Notes under the pieces: model-generated
Seen by the model: only the letters and a program-made list of their open reading frames with translations
Database searches by the model: none
Told to the model about the DNA's origin: nothing
In this document: positions 6,712-16,435 of the stretch, piece after piece
Numbering within the stretch: the stretch's first letter is position 1
Layout of the letters: each line of letters starts with the position of its first letter
Source of the DNA: CAZUQP01 sp964622455
Lineage (GTDB): Bacteria > Pseudomonadota > Gammaproteobacteria > DSM-16500
Direction of reading: 5' to 3'
Assembly: GCA_964622455.1 (NCBI GenBank)
Contig: CAZUQP010000030.1
Coordinates: 16,374 to 80,373 of the forward strand
Length of the DNA stretch: 64,000 nucleotides
Position numbers and translations under genes: made by a program

Positions 6712-9345
6712 ATGATGGATTTTAGCGGGTTATTTCAAATAGGTCCTTTACCAGCCGATATGATGACTGGTACTTACAACTACGGCATTGTGACATTATC
6801 CTATGTGATTGCTGTACTTGCCTCCTATGTTGCTCTTGATCTTGCCGGCCGTTTACGCGCGGAATCCAACAAAAAAGCACAGCTTTATTGGCTAGTGGGC
6901 GGCGCTTTTACTATGGGCGCCGGCATTTGGTCGATGCATTTTATTGGTATGCTCGCCTTTGTGATGCCCATGACTATGGCCTATCAATTATCTTGGACGA
7001 TTGCATCTCTTTTGGTGGCAATGCTTGCATCAGGAATTGCCCTATTTATTTTGCGTGCACCGCAGCCCACTAAAACAAATATGGCGATTGGCGGTATTTG
7101 CATGGGATTAGCAATTGCCACTATGCATTACATGGGCATGGAAGGCATGACATCGCATGTGCAAATTCGTTATCTTCCTGGTTTATTTTTTCTTTCCATT
7201 ATCATTGCTATTGTGGCTTCTGAAGCAGCCCTTTGGTTAGCGTTAGAAAGTAATAAAGGGGCATTGAAACGTCAAATACGATTTAAAGTGTTAAGTGCTT
7301 TAGTGATGGGTGCTGCTATTTGCGGCATGCATTATACAGGAATGGCTGCCGCAGTATTTACCCCGCTTGCCGGGATGCCGCTCATGGAAGGTATTATCCA
7401 ACCTTATTTACTCGCTTTTTTTATTGCGGGCGTCACAGGTTTAATTATTACTATCACTCTGTCTGTCTCAACTTATTACCGCCATATTGTGATTGCTGTA
7501 CAAAATGAAAAAGAATTTTTAAATGCTATGTTAAATAATTTAGAAGATGGCATTATTGCTTGTGATGCGGAAGGAAAATTAACGGTATGCAATGCCGTTT
7601 TGCAGAATTATTTAGATATCCCTAAAGGAACGACGGTTGATCATCTATTAGATTATTTTACGTTGTACATGCCTAATCAAGAAAAAAATCTTCCTGAAGA
7701 ACAATTTCCTCTTTATCGCGCATTAAGAGGCGAACGTATCCACGCTATGCCGCTGGTGATGATATTAAAACAAGGCTTAATGCGTGATGTGATTATTGAT
7801 GGGCAGCCCATTATTAATGCCGAAGGCATAAAATTAGGTGCTGTGATTGTCATCCATGATGTTACCGAATTAAAACGCACTGAAAAAATCAAAAATGAAT
7901 TTATTTCAGTTGTGAGCCACGAATTGCGTACGCCGCTGACTTCCATTCGGGGTTCATTAGGTTTGATTTTAGGCGGTTTGTCGGGGGATTTGCCAGACCG
8001 CATGCAAAACTTGCTGCAAATCGCAAATAATAATTGTGAACGGTTAGTGCGTTTAATTAATGATATTTTAGATATCGAAAAAATTGAAGCGGGTAAAATG
8101 AATTTTTTTCTAAAAACATTAGAAGTGAATCAACTGGTAAGCGATGCTATTACAGCGACAGAAGCAATTGCTGATAAATCAAAAGTAAAAATACAATTTA
8201 TTCCGACTCAAAAAGCAAAAATTAAAGGCGATTATGATCGATTAATGCAAGTGTTAGTAAATTTATTGTCTAACGCGATACGTTACTCACCGCCACACAA
8301 AAATATTACTGTAACAGTTAAAAAAAATGCGACTCTCACTCGGGTATCGGTTGAAGATGAAGGTGAGGGGATCCCTGAGGAATTTCGTTCTCGAATTTTT
8401 CAAAAATTCTCGCAAGCAGATAGTTCAACCACGCGCAGCAAAGGCGGAACCGGCCTTGGATTAAGCATTTGTAAAGCGATTATCGATAAACATAAGGGTA
8501 CAATTGATTTTATTTCAACGGAAAAAGGAACCTGTTTTTATTTTGAGTTGCCTAACAAAGGGGTGGAGGATGAAAAAACAATCGCGCCTTTAGCAGAAAA
8601 TTTAGATCAAGCAGATCAAATTAAAGTATTAGTGTGCGACAGCAATCCCGACTCTGCCAGTTACCTAAAAGATTTTCTCAAAGAATATAATATTATAGCA
8701 GATACTGCTTACACGGCAGAAGAAGCATGGAAAATGCTGCATACGAATCGATATGCCGCCATGACATTAGATTTGATCTTATCGGATGAAAGTGGAATTA
8801 AGTTTATTCACAAATTACGTCAAGATGCAAAAACTAAAGAACTTCCTATTGTTGTTATTTCAACAATTGCGGAAGAGGGAAAGAAAACTTTAAATGGCAG
8901 CGGATTTCCTATTATTGATTGGATTGAAAAACCCGTAGATAAAAATCATTTCAAAGCCGTTGTGCAGCGGATGAAATTGCAATTCATAAATCAAATCCCG
9001 CAAATTTTGTGCATTGAGGATGATAAAGATGTCACAACAATTATTCACCTGTTATTACAAAATGAAGCAAGCATTTGGACGGCACCTACTTTGCAAGCTG
9101 CTAAAACACTATTAGCCACTCATCCATTTGATTTAATTGTGCTTGATTTAATGTTACCGGATGGGGTTGGAACGGATATTTTGCCTTGTGTGAATTGTGA
9201 AACCAAACAAGTGATCCCTGTGATTGTATTTTCAGCATTTTCATTAGAGAAAAAATATGCGCATTTAGTCAAAGCCGCCCTCTTAAAGTCAAAGGTAACC
9301 AACGAACAATTATTTTCAATTATTCATTCTGCAATTACTCATTAA
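6712..9345 (+). CDS. MHYT-domain hybrid sensor histidine kinase with two receiver domains
   Basis: About 877 aa. The N-terminal seven-helix MHYT sensor (proposed to bind copper and sense O2, CO or NO) has the repeated motifs MHFIGM, MHYMGM and MHYTGM. A PAS-like segment follows at ~275-385. Next come HisKA with VSHELRTP (phospho-acceptor His403), an HATPase_c domain with the N-box NLLSNAIRYS and GTGLGLS, and two receiver domains with phospho-acceptor Asp687 and Asp812. I prefer the ATG at 6712 because AAAAGGA stands nine bases before it. An in-frame ATG at 6667 has no ribosome site and lies at the expected transcription start after a TATGCT box (6652-6657). The output is unknown, since neither receiver has an effector domain. 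Confidence 0.9.
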   Translation: MMDFSGLFQIGPLPADMMTGTYNYGIVTLSYVIAVLASYVALDLAGRLRAESNKKAQLYWLVGGAFTMGAGIWSMHFIGMLAFVMPMTMAYQLSWTIASLLVAMLASGIALFILRAPQPTKTNMAIGGICMGLAIATMHYMGMEGMTSHVQIRYLPGLFFLSIIIAIVASEAALWLALESNKGALKRQIRFKVLSALVMGAAICGMHYTGMAAAVFTPLAGMPLMEGIIQPYLLAFFIAGVTGLIITITLSVSTYYRHIVIAVQNEKEFLNAMLNNLEDGIIACDAEGKLTVCNAVLQNYLDIPKGTTVDHLLDYFTLYMPNQEKNLPEEQFPLYRALRGERIHAMPLVMILKQGLMRDVIIDGQPIINAEGIKLGAVIVIHDVTELKRTEKIKNEFISVVSHELRTPLTSIRGSLGLILGGLSGDLPDRMQNLLQIANNNCERLVRLINDILDIEKIEAGKMNFFLKTLEVNQLVSDAITATEAIADKSKVKIQFIPTQKAKIKGDYDRLMQVLVNLLSNAIRYSPPHKNITVTVKKNATLTRVSVEDEGEGIPEEFRSRIFQKFSQADSSTTRSKGGTGLGLSICKAIIDKHKGTIDFISTEKGTCFYFELPNKGVEDEKTIAPLAENLDQADQIKVLVCDSNPDSASYLKDFLKEYNIIADTAYTAEEAWKMLHTNRYAAMTLDLILSDESGIKFIHKLRQDAKTKELPIVVISTIAEEGKKTLNGSGFPIIDWIEKPVDKNHFKAVVQRMKLQFINQIPQILCIEDDKDVTTIIHLLLQNEASIWTAPTLQAAKTLLATHPFDLIVLDLMLPDGVGTDILPCVNCETKQVIPVIVFSAFSLEKKYAHLVKAALLKSKVTNEQLFSIIHSAITH

Positions 9346-9347
9346 TT

Positions 9348-10802
9348 TTAAACGGTAGGAATAACTAACCGATCACCTTCTTGCAGATCATTGCCCGCTA
9401 ATAAATTAACGACTCTCACTGCTTCAGCGGTCGTGTGAAATCGGCGGGCAATTTTATCAATCGTATCGCCTTTGCGTACCATATAAACCGTATCTCCTGG
9501 TATTAATTCAGGCGCAGGATTTTTATGATGGGTTGGGATGATGAGTTTTTGGCCTATATATAATGCGCTATCTGGGCGAATTCGATTGACGCTTGCTAAT
9601 ATCGAAGGTGTTATATGGAAACGTTTAGCAATTTTAGTTAAATCATCTCTCTTTCGCACCATATACAATGTGTCGCCAGGCTGCAAAGTATATTTTTCAA
9701 AGGTATTTTGTAGAGCGGTTGAAATCATTTTACGATCATTAGATATTGCTTCAGTATTTTTAGTATTCGTTAATTCTTCTTGCTCTGATGCTAAAATAGT
9801 TCTTGAAATGGGAGGTGCAACATGCGGCGGACGAATTGTATTTTCGCTGAATTGTTCTACATTTTCGATGGGCAACACTAACTTAAATGGACCATGCGGC
9901 CCTGTCGCAGAACGGCTATAACCGGGATTTAATTGTTTTAATTTTTTCAAACTAATACCAGCCAAATATGCCGCATGTTTTAAATCGACATGCGCACCAA
10001 TATCCACTTCAGCTAAATAAGGTGCATTGGGGACGGAAGGGAATTGAATGAAATATTTATCAGGATGACTGATAATGACAGCAAGTGCTAGCAATCGAGG
10101 TACATAATCTCGCGTTTCTTCTGCTAAGGGCAAATCCCAATAATCAATGCTTTCACCATTTTTAATGTTCTTGCTGATAGCAGATAACACATTTCCTTCA
10201 CCCGTATCATATGCTGCAATGGCAAGCAGCCAATTACCTTGAAAAAAACTTTGTAAATAAGCGAGATGATTTAAAGCCGCTTTAGTGGATGCAACAACAT
10301 CACGACGGCCATCGTACCATCTATTTTGACGAATTCCGTATCCAGAGGCAGTATCCCGCATCATTTGCCAAATCCCTGCAGCGCCGGATGAAGCATTGCG
10401 TGCAAAAGGATTATAAGCACTTTCAATAATAGGCAATAACACAAGTTCTGCGGGCAAATTCCGTTTTTTAGCTTGTTGAAAAATATAATAGAGATATGGC
10501 GCTGCTCGATTCATGGCACTCATTAAATAACTTTGGTGGTTTAAAAACCAAGCGATTCTTTCTTGAACAAGAGGATTATCTTCATAATGAGGCAGCGCAA
10601 ATTCTTGGCGCAATATATCCCATATGTTATCCGCATTATTGTAGCGATCAATATCATCTGCAATCAGCCGCTTGCGTTCTGAAGAAAAATGTGAATTTTG
10701 TTGATAAACTTGAATACCTTCATTCGCATATAAAATACCGCTTAGCAGTAATCCAGAGATTAAAAGCAATGTATTTTTTAGAGATGCAGACCAAGATAAC
10801 AT
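9348..10802 (-). CDS. mltD: Membrane-bound lytic murein transglycosylase D
   Basis: 484 aa peptidoglycan lytic transglycosylase cleaving the MurNAc-GlcNAc bond with formation of 1,6-anhydro ends. A hydrophobic signal segment (residues ~8-25) is followed by the SLT domain with the catalytic glutamate in LLPIIESAYNP (Glu127) and the GAAGIWQMM, YGI and WYDGRRDV motifs. Two LysM peptidoglycan-binding repeats follow at ~375-425 and ~436-484 (MVRKRDDLTKIAKRF and MVRKGDTIDKIARRF). No lipobox cysteine is visible, unlike E. coli MltD. It is divergent from the yafS-like gene, part of the order mltD-(gloB)-yafS-rnhA-dnaQ; gloB is absent here. Confidence 0.93.
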   Translation of the reverse strand: MLSWSASLKNTLLLISGLLLSGILYANEGIQVYQQNSHFSSERKRLIADDIDRYNNADNIWDILRQEFALPHYEDNPLVQERIAWFLNHQSYLMSAMNRAAPYLYYIFQQAKKRNLPAELVLLPIIESAYNPFARNASSGAAGIWQMMRDTASGYGIRQNRWYDGRRDVVASTKAALNHLAYLQSFFQGNWLLAIAAYDTGEGNVLSAISKNIKNGESIDYWDLPLAEETRDYVPRLLALAVIISHPDKYFIQFPSVPNAPYLAEVDIGAHVDLKHAAYLAGISLKKLKQLNPGYSRSATGPHGPFKLVLPIENVEQFSENTIRPPHVAPPISRTILASEQEELTNTKNTEAISNDRKMISTALQNTFEKYTLQPGDTLYMVRKRDDLTKIAKRFHITPSILASVNRIRPDSALYIGQKLIIPTHHKNPAPELIPGDTVYMVRKGDTIDKIARRFHTTAEAVRVVNLLAGNDLQEGDRLVIPTV

Positions 10803-10901
10803 GCGTATTCCAGGTTAATTTTTGGCAAAAAACTCCTGGAAGTTTACCATATAATTTATGCGATGGATAAGTTATATTAATAGCTTTAGGACGAAAGAAC
10901 T

Positions 10902-11642
10902 TTGGCCAAATTATATCATGCAATACAACAATGGAATCATTGGCTGACGCATTCTTTGGGGCATCGTTTACTGTTGGCAGAGAAAAAGTATTTATCCCAC
11001 GAATTAAAAAAATATTTCGGTAAGCATGCTTTGTTGATAGGCGTGCCAGAACAACAAGATTTATTAACGATCACAACCAGCGCCCATCCTGTATTACTAA
11101 CCTCTTTTATCCGCCAATCGCCGCAAATTAAAACGATTGAAAGCGGGTTGACCGAGTTAGCTATTTTATCCGGCAGCATTGATATGGTTATTTTGCCGCA
11201 CACACTCCAATACGTAAACAATCCACGCCAATTGTTGGCAGAGGCGTGCCGTATTATTAAACCTGAGGGGCATATTGTCATTTTAGGATTTAATCCAGTG
11301 AGCGCCTGGGGCCTCAAAAAGATATTGACTAAGAATAAAACGATTCCATGGTCAACACCTTTCATTCCAGCCCATACAGTTAAAAAATGGCTAAATTTAG
11401 AGGATTTCGAATTAATTAAACAAGATACTTTTTTATTTCGGCCTCCTTTAATGCATCAAAATATTTATCATCAATTATTTTTTTTAGAATGGTTAGGGCG
11501 TATCTGTTATCGGCCGCTCGGCGGAGTATATATGCTGATTGCTAAAGCGAAAGTCATCCCCTTGACGCCCATTCGATTACGATGGCAGCAGAAACTGCCG
11601 CATGTAGCGACGATTCCTAAACCTTCTATGCGAGAATTTTAA
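10902..11642 (+). CDS. SAM-dependent methyltransferase-like protein, YafS type
   Basis: 246 aa class I methyltransferase-like protein. Motifs typical of the methyltransferase_11 group are present: MVILPHTLQYVNNPRQLL, CRIIKPEGHIVILGFNP and, near the C-terminus, RPLGGVYMLIAKAK. Motif I, usually a glycine-rich LDxGCGxG, is degenerate (LLIGVPEQQD), as in the YafS group, so methyl transfer cannot be assumed. The start is TTG at 10902, and MAKLYHAIQQWNHWL is the first family-like segment. Its position between mltD and rnhA matches E. coli yafS. It ends two bases before rnhA. Confidence 0.75.
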   Translation: MAKLYHAIQQWNHWLTHSLGHRLLLAEKKYLSHELKKYFGKHALLIGVPEQQDLLTITTSAHPVLLTSFIRQSPQIKTIESGLTELAILSGSIDMVILPHTLQYVNNPRQLLAEACRIIKPEGHIVILGFNPVSAWGLKKILTKNKTIPWSTPFIPAHTVKKWLNLEDFELIKQDTFLFRPPLMHQNIYHQLFFLEWLGRICYRPLGGVYMLIAKAKVIPLTPIRLRWQQKLPHVATIPKPSMREF

Positions 11643-11644
11643 CG

Positions 11645-12082
11645 ATGAAACATGTGATTATTTTTACTGACGGCGCTTGCCGCGGCAATCCTGGCCCCGG
11701 CGGGTGGGGTGTATTGTTGCGATATGGGAAACATGAAAAAACTTTTTTGGGCGCAGAGCTTAAAACAACCAATAATCGTATGGAATTAATGGCTGCAATC
11801 AAAGCACTTACTCTTTTACAAGAACCATGCCGAGTAGATTTACATACCGATTCTCAATATTTACAGAAAGGAATTACTGAATGGTTATCTGCTTGGAAAA
11901 AACGGCACTGGAAAAAGTCAGATAATAAGCCGGTAAAAAATGCAGATTTGTGGGAAGAATTGGATAAGCAGAGCAGCAAACATCAAATCACCTGGCATTG
12001 GATAAAGGCACATAACGGGCATCCTGAAAACGAACGGGCAGATTTATTGGCAAACCAAGCGATTGATGAACTGCTTAAATAA
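11645..12082 (+). CDS. rnhA: Ribonuclease HI
   Basis: 145 aa RNase HI, which degrades the RNA strand of RNA-DNA hybrids (R-loops, primers). The four catalytic acids are in the usual motifs: FTDGACRGNPG (Asp9), NNRMELMA (Glu), LHTDSQYL (Asp) and the C-terminal NERADLLAN (Asp). The basic protrusion WKKRHWKKSDNKPVKN resembles the E. coli handle region. It lies two bases after the yafS-like gene and 27 bases before dnaQ, forming one operon. Confidence 0.96.
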   Translation: MKHVIIFTDGACRGNPGPGGWGVLLRYGKHEKTFLGAELKTTNNRMELMAAIKALTLLQEPCRVDLHTDSQYLQKGITEWLSAWKKRHWKKSDNKPVKNADLWEELDKQSSKHQITWHWIKAHNGHPENERADLLANQAIDELLK

Positions 12083-12109
12083 AAAATTTATTTACGTGAG
12101 AAAATAAAC

Positions 12110-12814
12110 ATGCGTCAAATTGTATTAGACACTGAGACAACCGGCTTACAAATAGAAGAAGGACATCGAATTATCGAAATAGGTTGCATTGAATTAATTA
12201 ATCGTAAATTGACAGGTAAACGATATCATCAATACATTAATCCAGAACGTCCTATTGAAGAAGAAGCGTTGGCCATCCACGGTATTACAGAAGATTTTCT
12301 AAAAAATAAACCGCCTTTTAGGGAAATAGCCAAAGAATTTATTGAATTTATTACCAATGCTGAGCTTATTATTCATAACGCGCCTTTTGACACAGCTTTT
12401 ATTAATCATGAATTACAATTAACACAGCAAAAGTGGAAATCATTAACAACTTATTGCTGTATCACTGATACGTTGTTACTTGCACGTCAATTACATGTCG
12501 GCCAACGAAATAGTTTAGACGCGCTCTGTAAACGTTATGGGGTTGACCATTCAAGCCGCGATTTTCATGGCGCGTTATTAGACGCGCGTTTGTTAGCAGA
12601 AGTTTATTTAAATATGACGGGCGGGCAGAGTAGCTTGTTTGAGGAAAATTTATCGATCAATCCTATTCGAGAAGAAAAAATTCAGTTGAAGGATAAGCAG
12701 ACCCAGAAAAGAAATTTAATTGTTCTTTTAGCAGATGCAAACGAATTAAACGCCCACCATTTAAAATTAAAAGAGATAGCTGAAAAAGGAAGATCTCTAT
12801 GGGAAGAAAGTTAA
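12110..12814 (+). CDS. dnaQ: DNA polymerase III epsilon subunit (proofreading 3'-5' exonuclease)
   Basis: 234 aa DEDDh exonuclease of the replicase core. ExoI is LDTETTGL, ExoII is IIHNAPFDTAFINHEL and ExoIII is HGALLDARLLAEVYL, giving the Asp, Glu, Asp, Asp and His set. The C-terminal ~50 residues are the polymerase-alpha-binding tail, which is variable. The partner order rnhA-dnaQ is widely kept in gammaproteobacteria. The stop codon overlaps the convergent BI-1 gene by four bases. Confidence 0.95.
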   Translation: MRQIVLDTETTGLQIEEGHRIIEIGCIELINRKLTGKRYHQYINPERPIEEEALAIHGITEDFLKNKPPFREIAKEFIEFITNAELIIHNAPFDTAFINHELQLTQQKWKSLTTYCCITDTLLLARQLHVGQRNSLDALCKRYGVDHSSRDFHGALLDARLLAEVYLNMTGGQSSLFEENLSINPIREEKIQLKDKQTQKRNLIVLLADANELNAHHLKLKEIAEKGRSLWEES

Positions 12815-13488
12815 TTTCTATTATTCCCGCTTAAAGCGCCCAAGAGGATTAATAAATTTTGAAATAACATGAGAATATCAAGAAACAAACTAATCGTTGC
12901 CATAATATAATTCGTTTCGCCATTATGAATGATGCGGCTGGTGTCATACATCATTAACATCGTAGAGATAAATACCATCAAGGAAGAAATAGCGAGCTGC
13001 ATGGCAGGCATTTGTAAGAAAATGTTAGCAAGGCTTGCTACAATGCAAACCACTAAACCAATCATTAAAAATTTACCCAAATGGCTTAAGTCTTTTTTAG
13101 TGACTAACGTATAAGCTGAACAGAGAAGAAACGTGACGCCTGTTCCGCCTAACGCGGTTAAGATGAGCTGGCCGCCATTGGTATAACCGCGAATAAATTG
13201 ATTCAACATAGGACCCATGGAATAACCCAAGCAGCCGGTGAATGCGAAAACGGCCACAATTCCCCACACGCTGTTGCGTAAAGCGGTGGTGGCAAATAAT
13301 AAAATAAAACCTGCAATAAATGCGACAATAGAAGCGCCGAAACTGGCTTGATGCGCCATGGCGAGAGCCGCGGTTGCCGCGCTAAACAGTAAGGTGAAGC
13401 TCAGCAAAAGATAAGTATTCCGCAAAACGGAATGCGTACTTAAAATAGAACCTGCGCGGCGCGTGATCATTGTTTCATTTATCGGCAT
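12811..13488 (-). CDS. Bax inhibitor-1 / YccA family membrane protein
   Basis: 225 aa protein with seven hydrophobic helices and the BI-1 (TMBIM) family C-terminus, including LMMYDTSRIIHNGE and LFLDILMLFQNLLILLG. Family members are pH-sensitive calcium leak channels, or in bacteria FtsH-associated regulators (YccA) of membrane protein turnover. The N-terminus MPINETMITRRAGSIL is the usual short cytoplasmic lead. It is convergent with dnaQ with a four-base overlap. Whether it behaves as YccA or as YbhL cannot be decided here. Confidence 0.9.
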   Translation of the reverse strand: MPINETMITRRAGSILSTHSVLRNTYLLLSFTLLFSAATAALAMAHQASFGASIVAFIAGFILLFATTALRNSVWGIVAVFAFTGCLGYSMGPMLNQFIRGYTNGGQLILTALGGTGVTFLLCSAYTLVTKKDLSHLGKFLMIGLVVCIVASLANIFLQMPAMQLAISSLMVFISTMLMMYDTSRIIHNGETNYIMATISLFLDILMLFQNLLILLGALSGNNRN

Positions 13489-13793
13489 TTAGAATTCCCC
13501 TTTAAACATACAGTAAGCTATCATTTACATTATGATTCATTTCTAAGGGATAATCTATAGGTGCTTTTAAGAGAAGCAGATGATGAGTTTTTTCAGCACT
13601 TCGCGTCAATAAAAATACGCTCAATGACTGCTACTTTTTTGATATTTAATGTAATTATTGGTTGAATCCATTCTTAAAATAGCGTTAAGATAGCTCCCTA
13701 TAAAATTATCTTTTGCCAACTATATAGATTATCTTAAATCTCTAGAAGTATTTCTTATTAGCATAGGGACGTGCTCAGATGGCGCATGATTTA
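13489..13793. other. Non-coding gap before tRNA-Ser
   Basis: About 305 bases without a credible gene on either strand. The left end should hold the promoter of the BI-1 gene and the right end that of tRNA-Ser. I see A/T-rich tracts but no promoter with both boxes well matched and correctly spaced, and no clear hairpin. Confidence 0.5.
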
Positions 13794-13882
<89 letters not shown>

Positions 13883-13903
13883 AATTAAATTGGGGTATAG
13901 AAA

Positions 13904-14563
13904 TTGATAAAAGTGTTATTGGTTGACGACCATGAGCTTGTACGTATCGGCATTAAGCGTTTATTGCAAGATGTTTCTAACGTGAAAGTCGTAGGTGAGG
14001 CAGGTACAGGTGAAGAAGCCATCCGTTTAGCGAAAGAACTGATTCCAGATGTTGTGCTCATGGATGTGCAAATGCCGGGTATCGGCGGTTTGGAAGCAAC
14101 ACGTAAAATGATTCGTCATAATCCTGATATCAAGATCTTGGCTTTAACTGTCTGTAATGATGAGCCTTACCCTTCAAGGCTGCTGCAAGCAGGTGCTGCA
14201 GGTTATATCACTAAGGGATGCGATCCAGACGAAATGATTCGCGCTATTCGTACGGTGAATTCCGGCCAGCGTTATATTAGTTCTGAAATAGCGCAGCAGC
14301 TTGCGCTCAAACGATTTACAAAAAGTGAAGAATCACCGCTTGATATTTTGTCTGAGCGCGAATTACAAATTATGTTGATGATTACCAGCGGCCAAAAAGT
14401 CCAAGAAATTTCTGATAAGTTATGCTTAAGCCCCAAAACAGTGAATAGTTATCGTTACCGCATTTTTGAAAAATTAAACATTAACAGTGATGTTGAGTTG
14501 ACATTGTTGGCCATTCGCCTTGGATTGGTTGAAGGGCATAAATCATCTACTGAAGAATCGTGA
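13904..14563 (+). CDS. Two-component response regulator, GacA/UvrY/LetA type
   Basis: 219 aa NarL/FixJ-type regulator. The receiver domain (1-120) has acidic DDHE near the start, phospho-acceptor Asp in VLMDVQMPG, and the conserved Thr and Lys (LALTV, YITKG). A LuxR-type helix-turn-helix covers ~150-205 (LSERELQIMLMI, LSPKTVNSYRYRIFEKL). GacA/UvrY/LetA activates small RNAs that sequester CsrA. In Legionellales this controls the switch between replicative and transmissive phases, which is established family knowledge. The start is TTG at 13904 with GGGG eight bases upstream. It precedes uvrC as in E. coli. Confidence 0.9.
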   Translation: MIKVLLVDDHELVRIGIKRLLQDVSNVKVVGEAGTGEEAIRLAKELIPDVVLMDVQMPGIGGLEATRKMIRHNPDIKILALTVCNDEPYPSRLLQAGAAGYITKGCDPDEMIRAIRTVNSGQRYISSEIAQQLALKRFTKSEESPLDILSERELQIMLMITSGQKVQEISDKLCLSPKTVNSYRYRIFEKLNINSDVELTLLAIRLGLVEGHKSSTEES

Positions 14564-14598
14564 TAAGCTATTCATAAGCTTACCGAGAGCGTTATTCG

Positions 14599-16419
14599 AT
14601 GTTTAATATCCAATCTTTTCTAAAAAATGTGACTACCCAGCCCGGAATTTATCAAATGCTGGATGATGAAGGGCATATTCTTTATATCGGTAAAGCGCGC
14701 AATCTTAAAAAACGATTATCAAGTTATTTTTCCACGCAACAAAAAGATTCAAAAACGCTCGCCTTATTAAAGCATGTAAAAAATATCGATATTACCGTTA
14801 CACGCACTGAAACTGAAGCGTTGTTATTAGAATGTAATTTAATAAAGCAGCATAAACCGCACTATAATGTATTATTTAGAGATGATAAAAGTTATCCCTA
14901 CATTTTTATTTCAACTGAGGATACTTTTCCACGCATTGATTTTTATCGAGGTAATCGCAAAGAAAAAGGCATGTATTTTGGGCCTTTTCCACATTCAACG
15001 GCGGTGCGAGAAACGATTCACTTGATTGAAAAACTTTTTAAATTACGCACCTGCTCAAACCGGTTTTTTGCAAACCGGCAAAGACCTTGTATGCAATATC
15101 AAATAGGACGCTGCACAGGTCCTTGTGTGCACTTAATTTCAGAAAAAGAATATCAAAAAAATGTTCGGCATGCGATTTTATTTTTACAAGGAAAAAATGA
15201 TCAAGTGATTACTGAATTAAGTAAGCAAATGGAAGAAGCGGCTAATCAATTACAATTTGAATTAGCAGCAGAGCTACGCAACCAAATTGCTAAATTACGT
15301 GAAATTCAGTCGTCACAATATATAACAAGGAAAGAGGGAAACGCGGATGTTATCGGATTAGCCATTTTAGCGGGGGTTGCTTGTATTCAATTACTGATGA
15401 TTAGAGGCGGCAGAATGTTAGGCAGCCGTGCTTATTTTCCTAATGTGCCGCCACTTTCTTCTAAAGAAGAAATTTTAACTTCTTTTATTACCCAACACTA
15501 TTTGAATTCTCGTTATAATAAAAATGATATCCCTAAGGAAATTATTTTAGAAACTATTTTGCCTGAAAAAAACTGGTTGCTAGACGTGTTGCAGCAGCAA
15601 GCCCAGCATAAAGTGCTTTTTTTATCCCCTAAGGTAGGTGAACGTAAAAAATGGCTGAATATCGCCAACAATAGTGCAAAGCAATCTGTTACCAGTCAGT
15701 TGTTGAATAAAGCGAATACGAAAGAACGTTTTAAAGCGCTACAAGAAGCACTTCACTTAACAAAAGAACCTGGGTGGATTGAATGTGTTGATATTAGTCA
15801 TAGTATGGGAGAAGCGACTGTCGGTTCTTGTGTGGTATTTAATAAAGAAGGTCCTGTCAAAAATCACTATCGACGTTTTACTGTGACGGGCATTACGGGC
15901 GGCGATGATGTTGCTGCGATACGTCAAGTGCTTTTGCGACGTTATAAACGAACAGAGGCGGATGATTTAAAGTTTTCTGATATCTTATTCGTTGATGGTG
16001 GATTAGGGCAGCTGAATGCAGCCAAAAAAGTTTTAGCTGAATTAGGGATTACAAGTATTTTAATAATAGGGATTGCAAAAGGGCCTTTACGAAAACCAGG
16101 ATTTGAGACATTACATCTAATAAATAAAACAACATTGCATTTACCGCCTGATTCTCTCGCGCTGCACTTGATTCAACAAATTCGCGATGAGGCGCATCGT
16201 TTTGCAATTACAGGACATCGATTACGTCGTGATAAAAAACGTCTGACATCTTCGCTAGAATTAATTCCAGGTATTGGAGCAAAAAGGCGGCGTGAATTAT
16301 TACTTTACTTTGGTGGTATTCAGGCCATCAATCGTGCTAGTCTTGAAGAGTTGGCTAAAGTGCCGGGAATCAGCCAGGCATTAGCAGAAAGGATTTTTTC
16401 GGCTATACATAATACGTAA
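14599..16419 (+). CDS. uvrC: Excinuclease ABC subunit C
   Basis: 606 aa UvrC, the dual-incision nuclease of nucleotide excision repair. The N-terminal GIY-YIG domain (~15-95) has GIYQMLDD and LYIGKARNLKKRL for the 3' incision. A UVR UvrB-binding segment lies near 205-240 (MEEAANQLQFELAAELR). The RNase H-like domain for the 5' incision includes ECVDISHSMGEATV and LFVDGGLGQL. A C-terminal helix-hairpin-helix pair contains IPGIGAKRRRELL and VPGISQALAERI. Its length is normal. It sits in the conserved uvrY-uvrC-pgsA order. Confidence 0.97.
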   Translation: MFNIQSFLKNVTTQPGIYQMLDDEGHILYIGKARNLKKRLSSYFSTQQKDSKTLALLKHVKNIDITVTRTETEALLLECNLIKQHKPHYNVLFRDDKSYPYIFISTEDTFPRIDFYRGNRKEKGMYFGPFPHSTAVRETIHLIEKLFKLRTCSNRFFANRQRPCMQYQIGRCTGPCVHLISEKEYQKNVRHAILFLQGKNDQVITELSKQMEEAANQLQFELAAELRNQIAKLREIQSSQYITRKEGNADVIGLAILAGVACIQLLMIRGGRMLGSRAYFPNVPPLSSKEEILTSFITQHYLNSRYNKNDIPKEIILETILPEKNWLLDVLQQQAQHKVLFLSPKVGERKKWLNIANNSAKQSVTSQLLNKANTKERFKALQEALHLTKEPGWIECVDISHSMGEATVGSCVVFNKEGPVKNHYRRFTVTGITGGDDVAAIRQVLLRRYKRTEADDLKFSDILFVDGGLGQLNAAKKVLAELGITSILIIGIAKGPLRKPGFETLHLINKTTLHLPPDSLALHLIQQIRDEAHRFAITGHRLRRDKKRLTSSLELIPGIGAKRRRELLLYFGGIQAINRASLEELAKVPGISQALAERIFSAIHNT

Positions 16420-16435
16420 TACTTAACGGTGTCGT

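Noticed and set aside
7713..8003. 96-aa frame antisense to the hybrid kinase
   Set aside because: It is a shadow of the kinase coding sequence with no ribosome site or recognisable domain.
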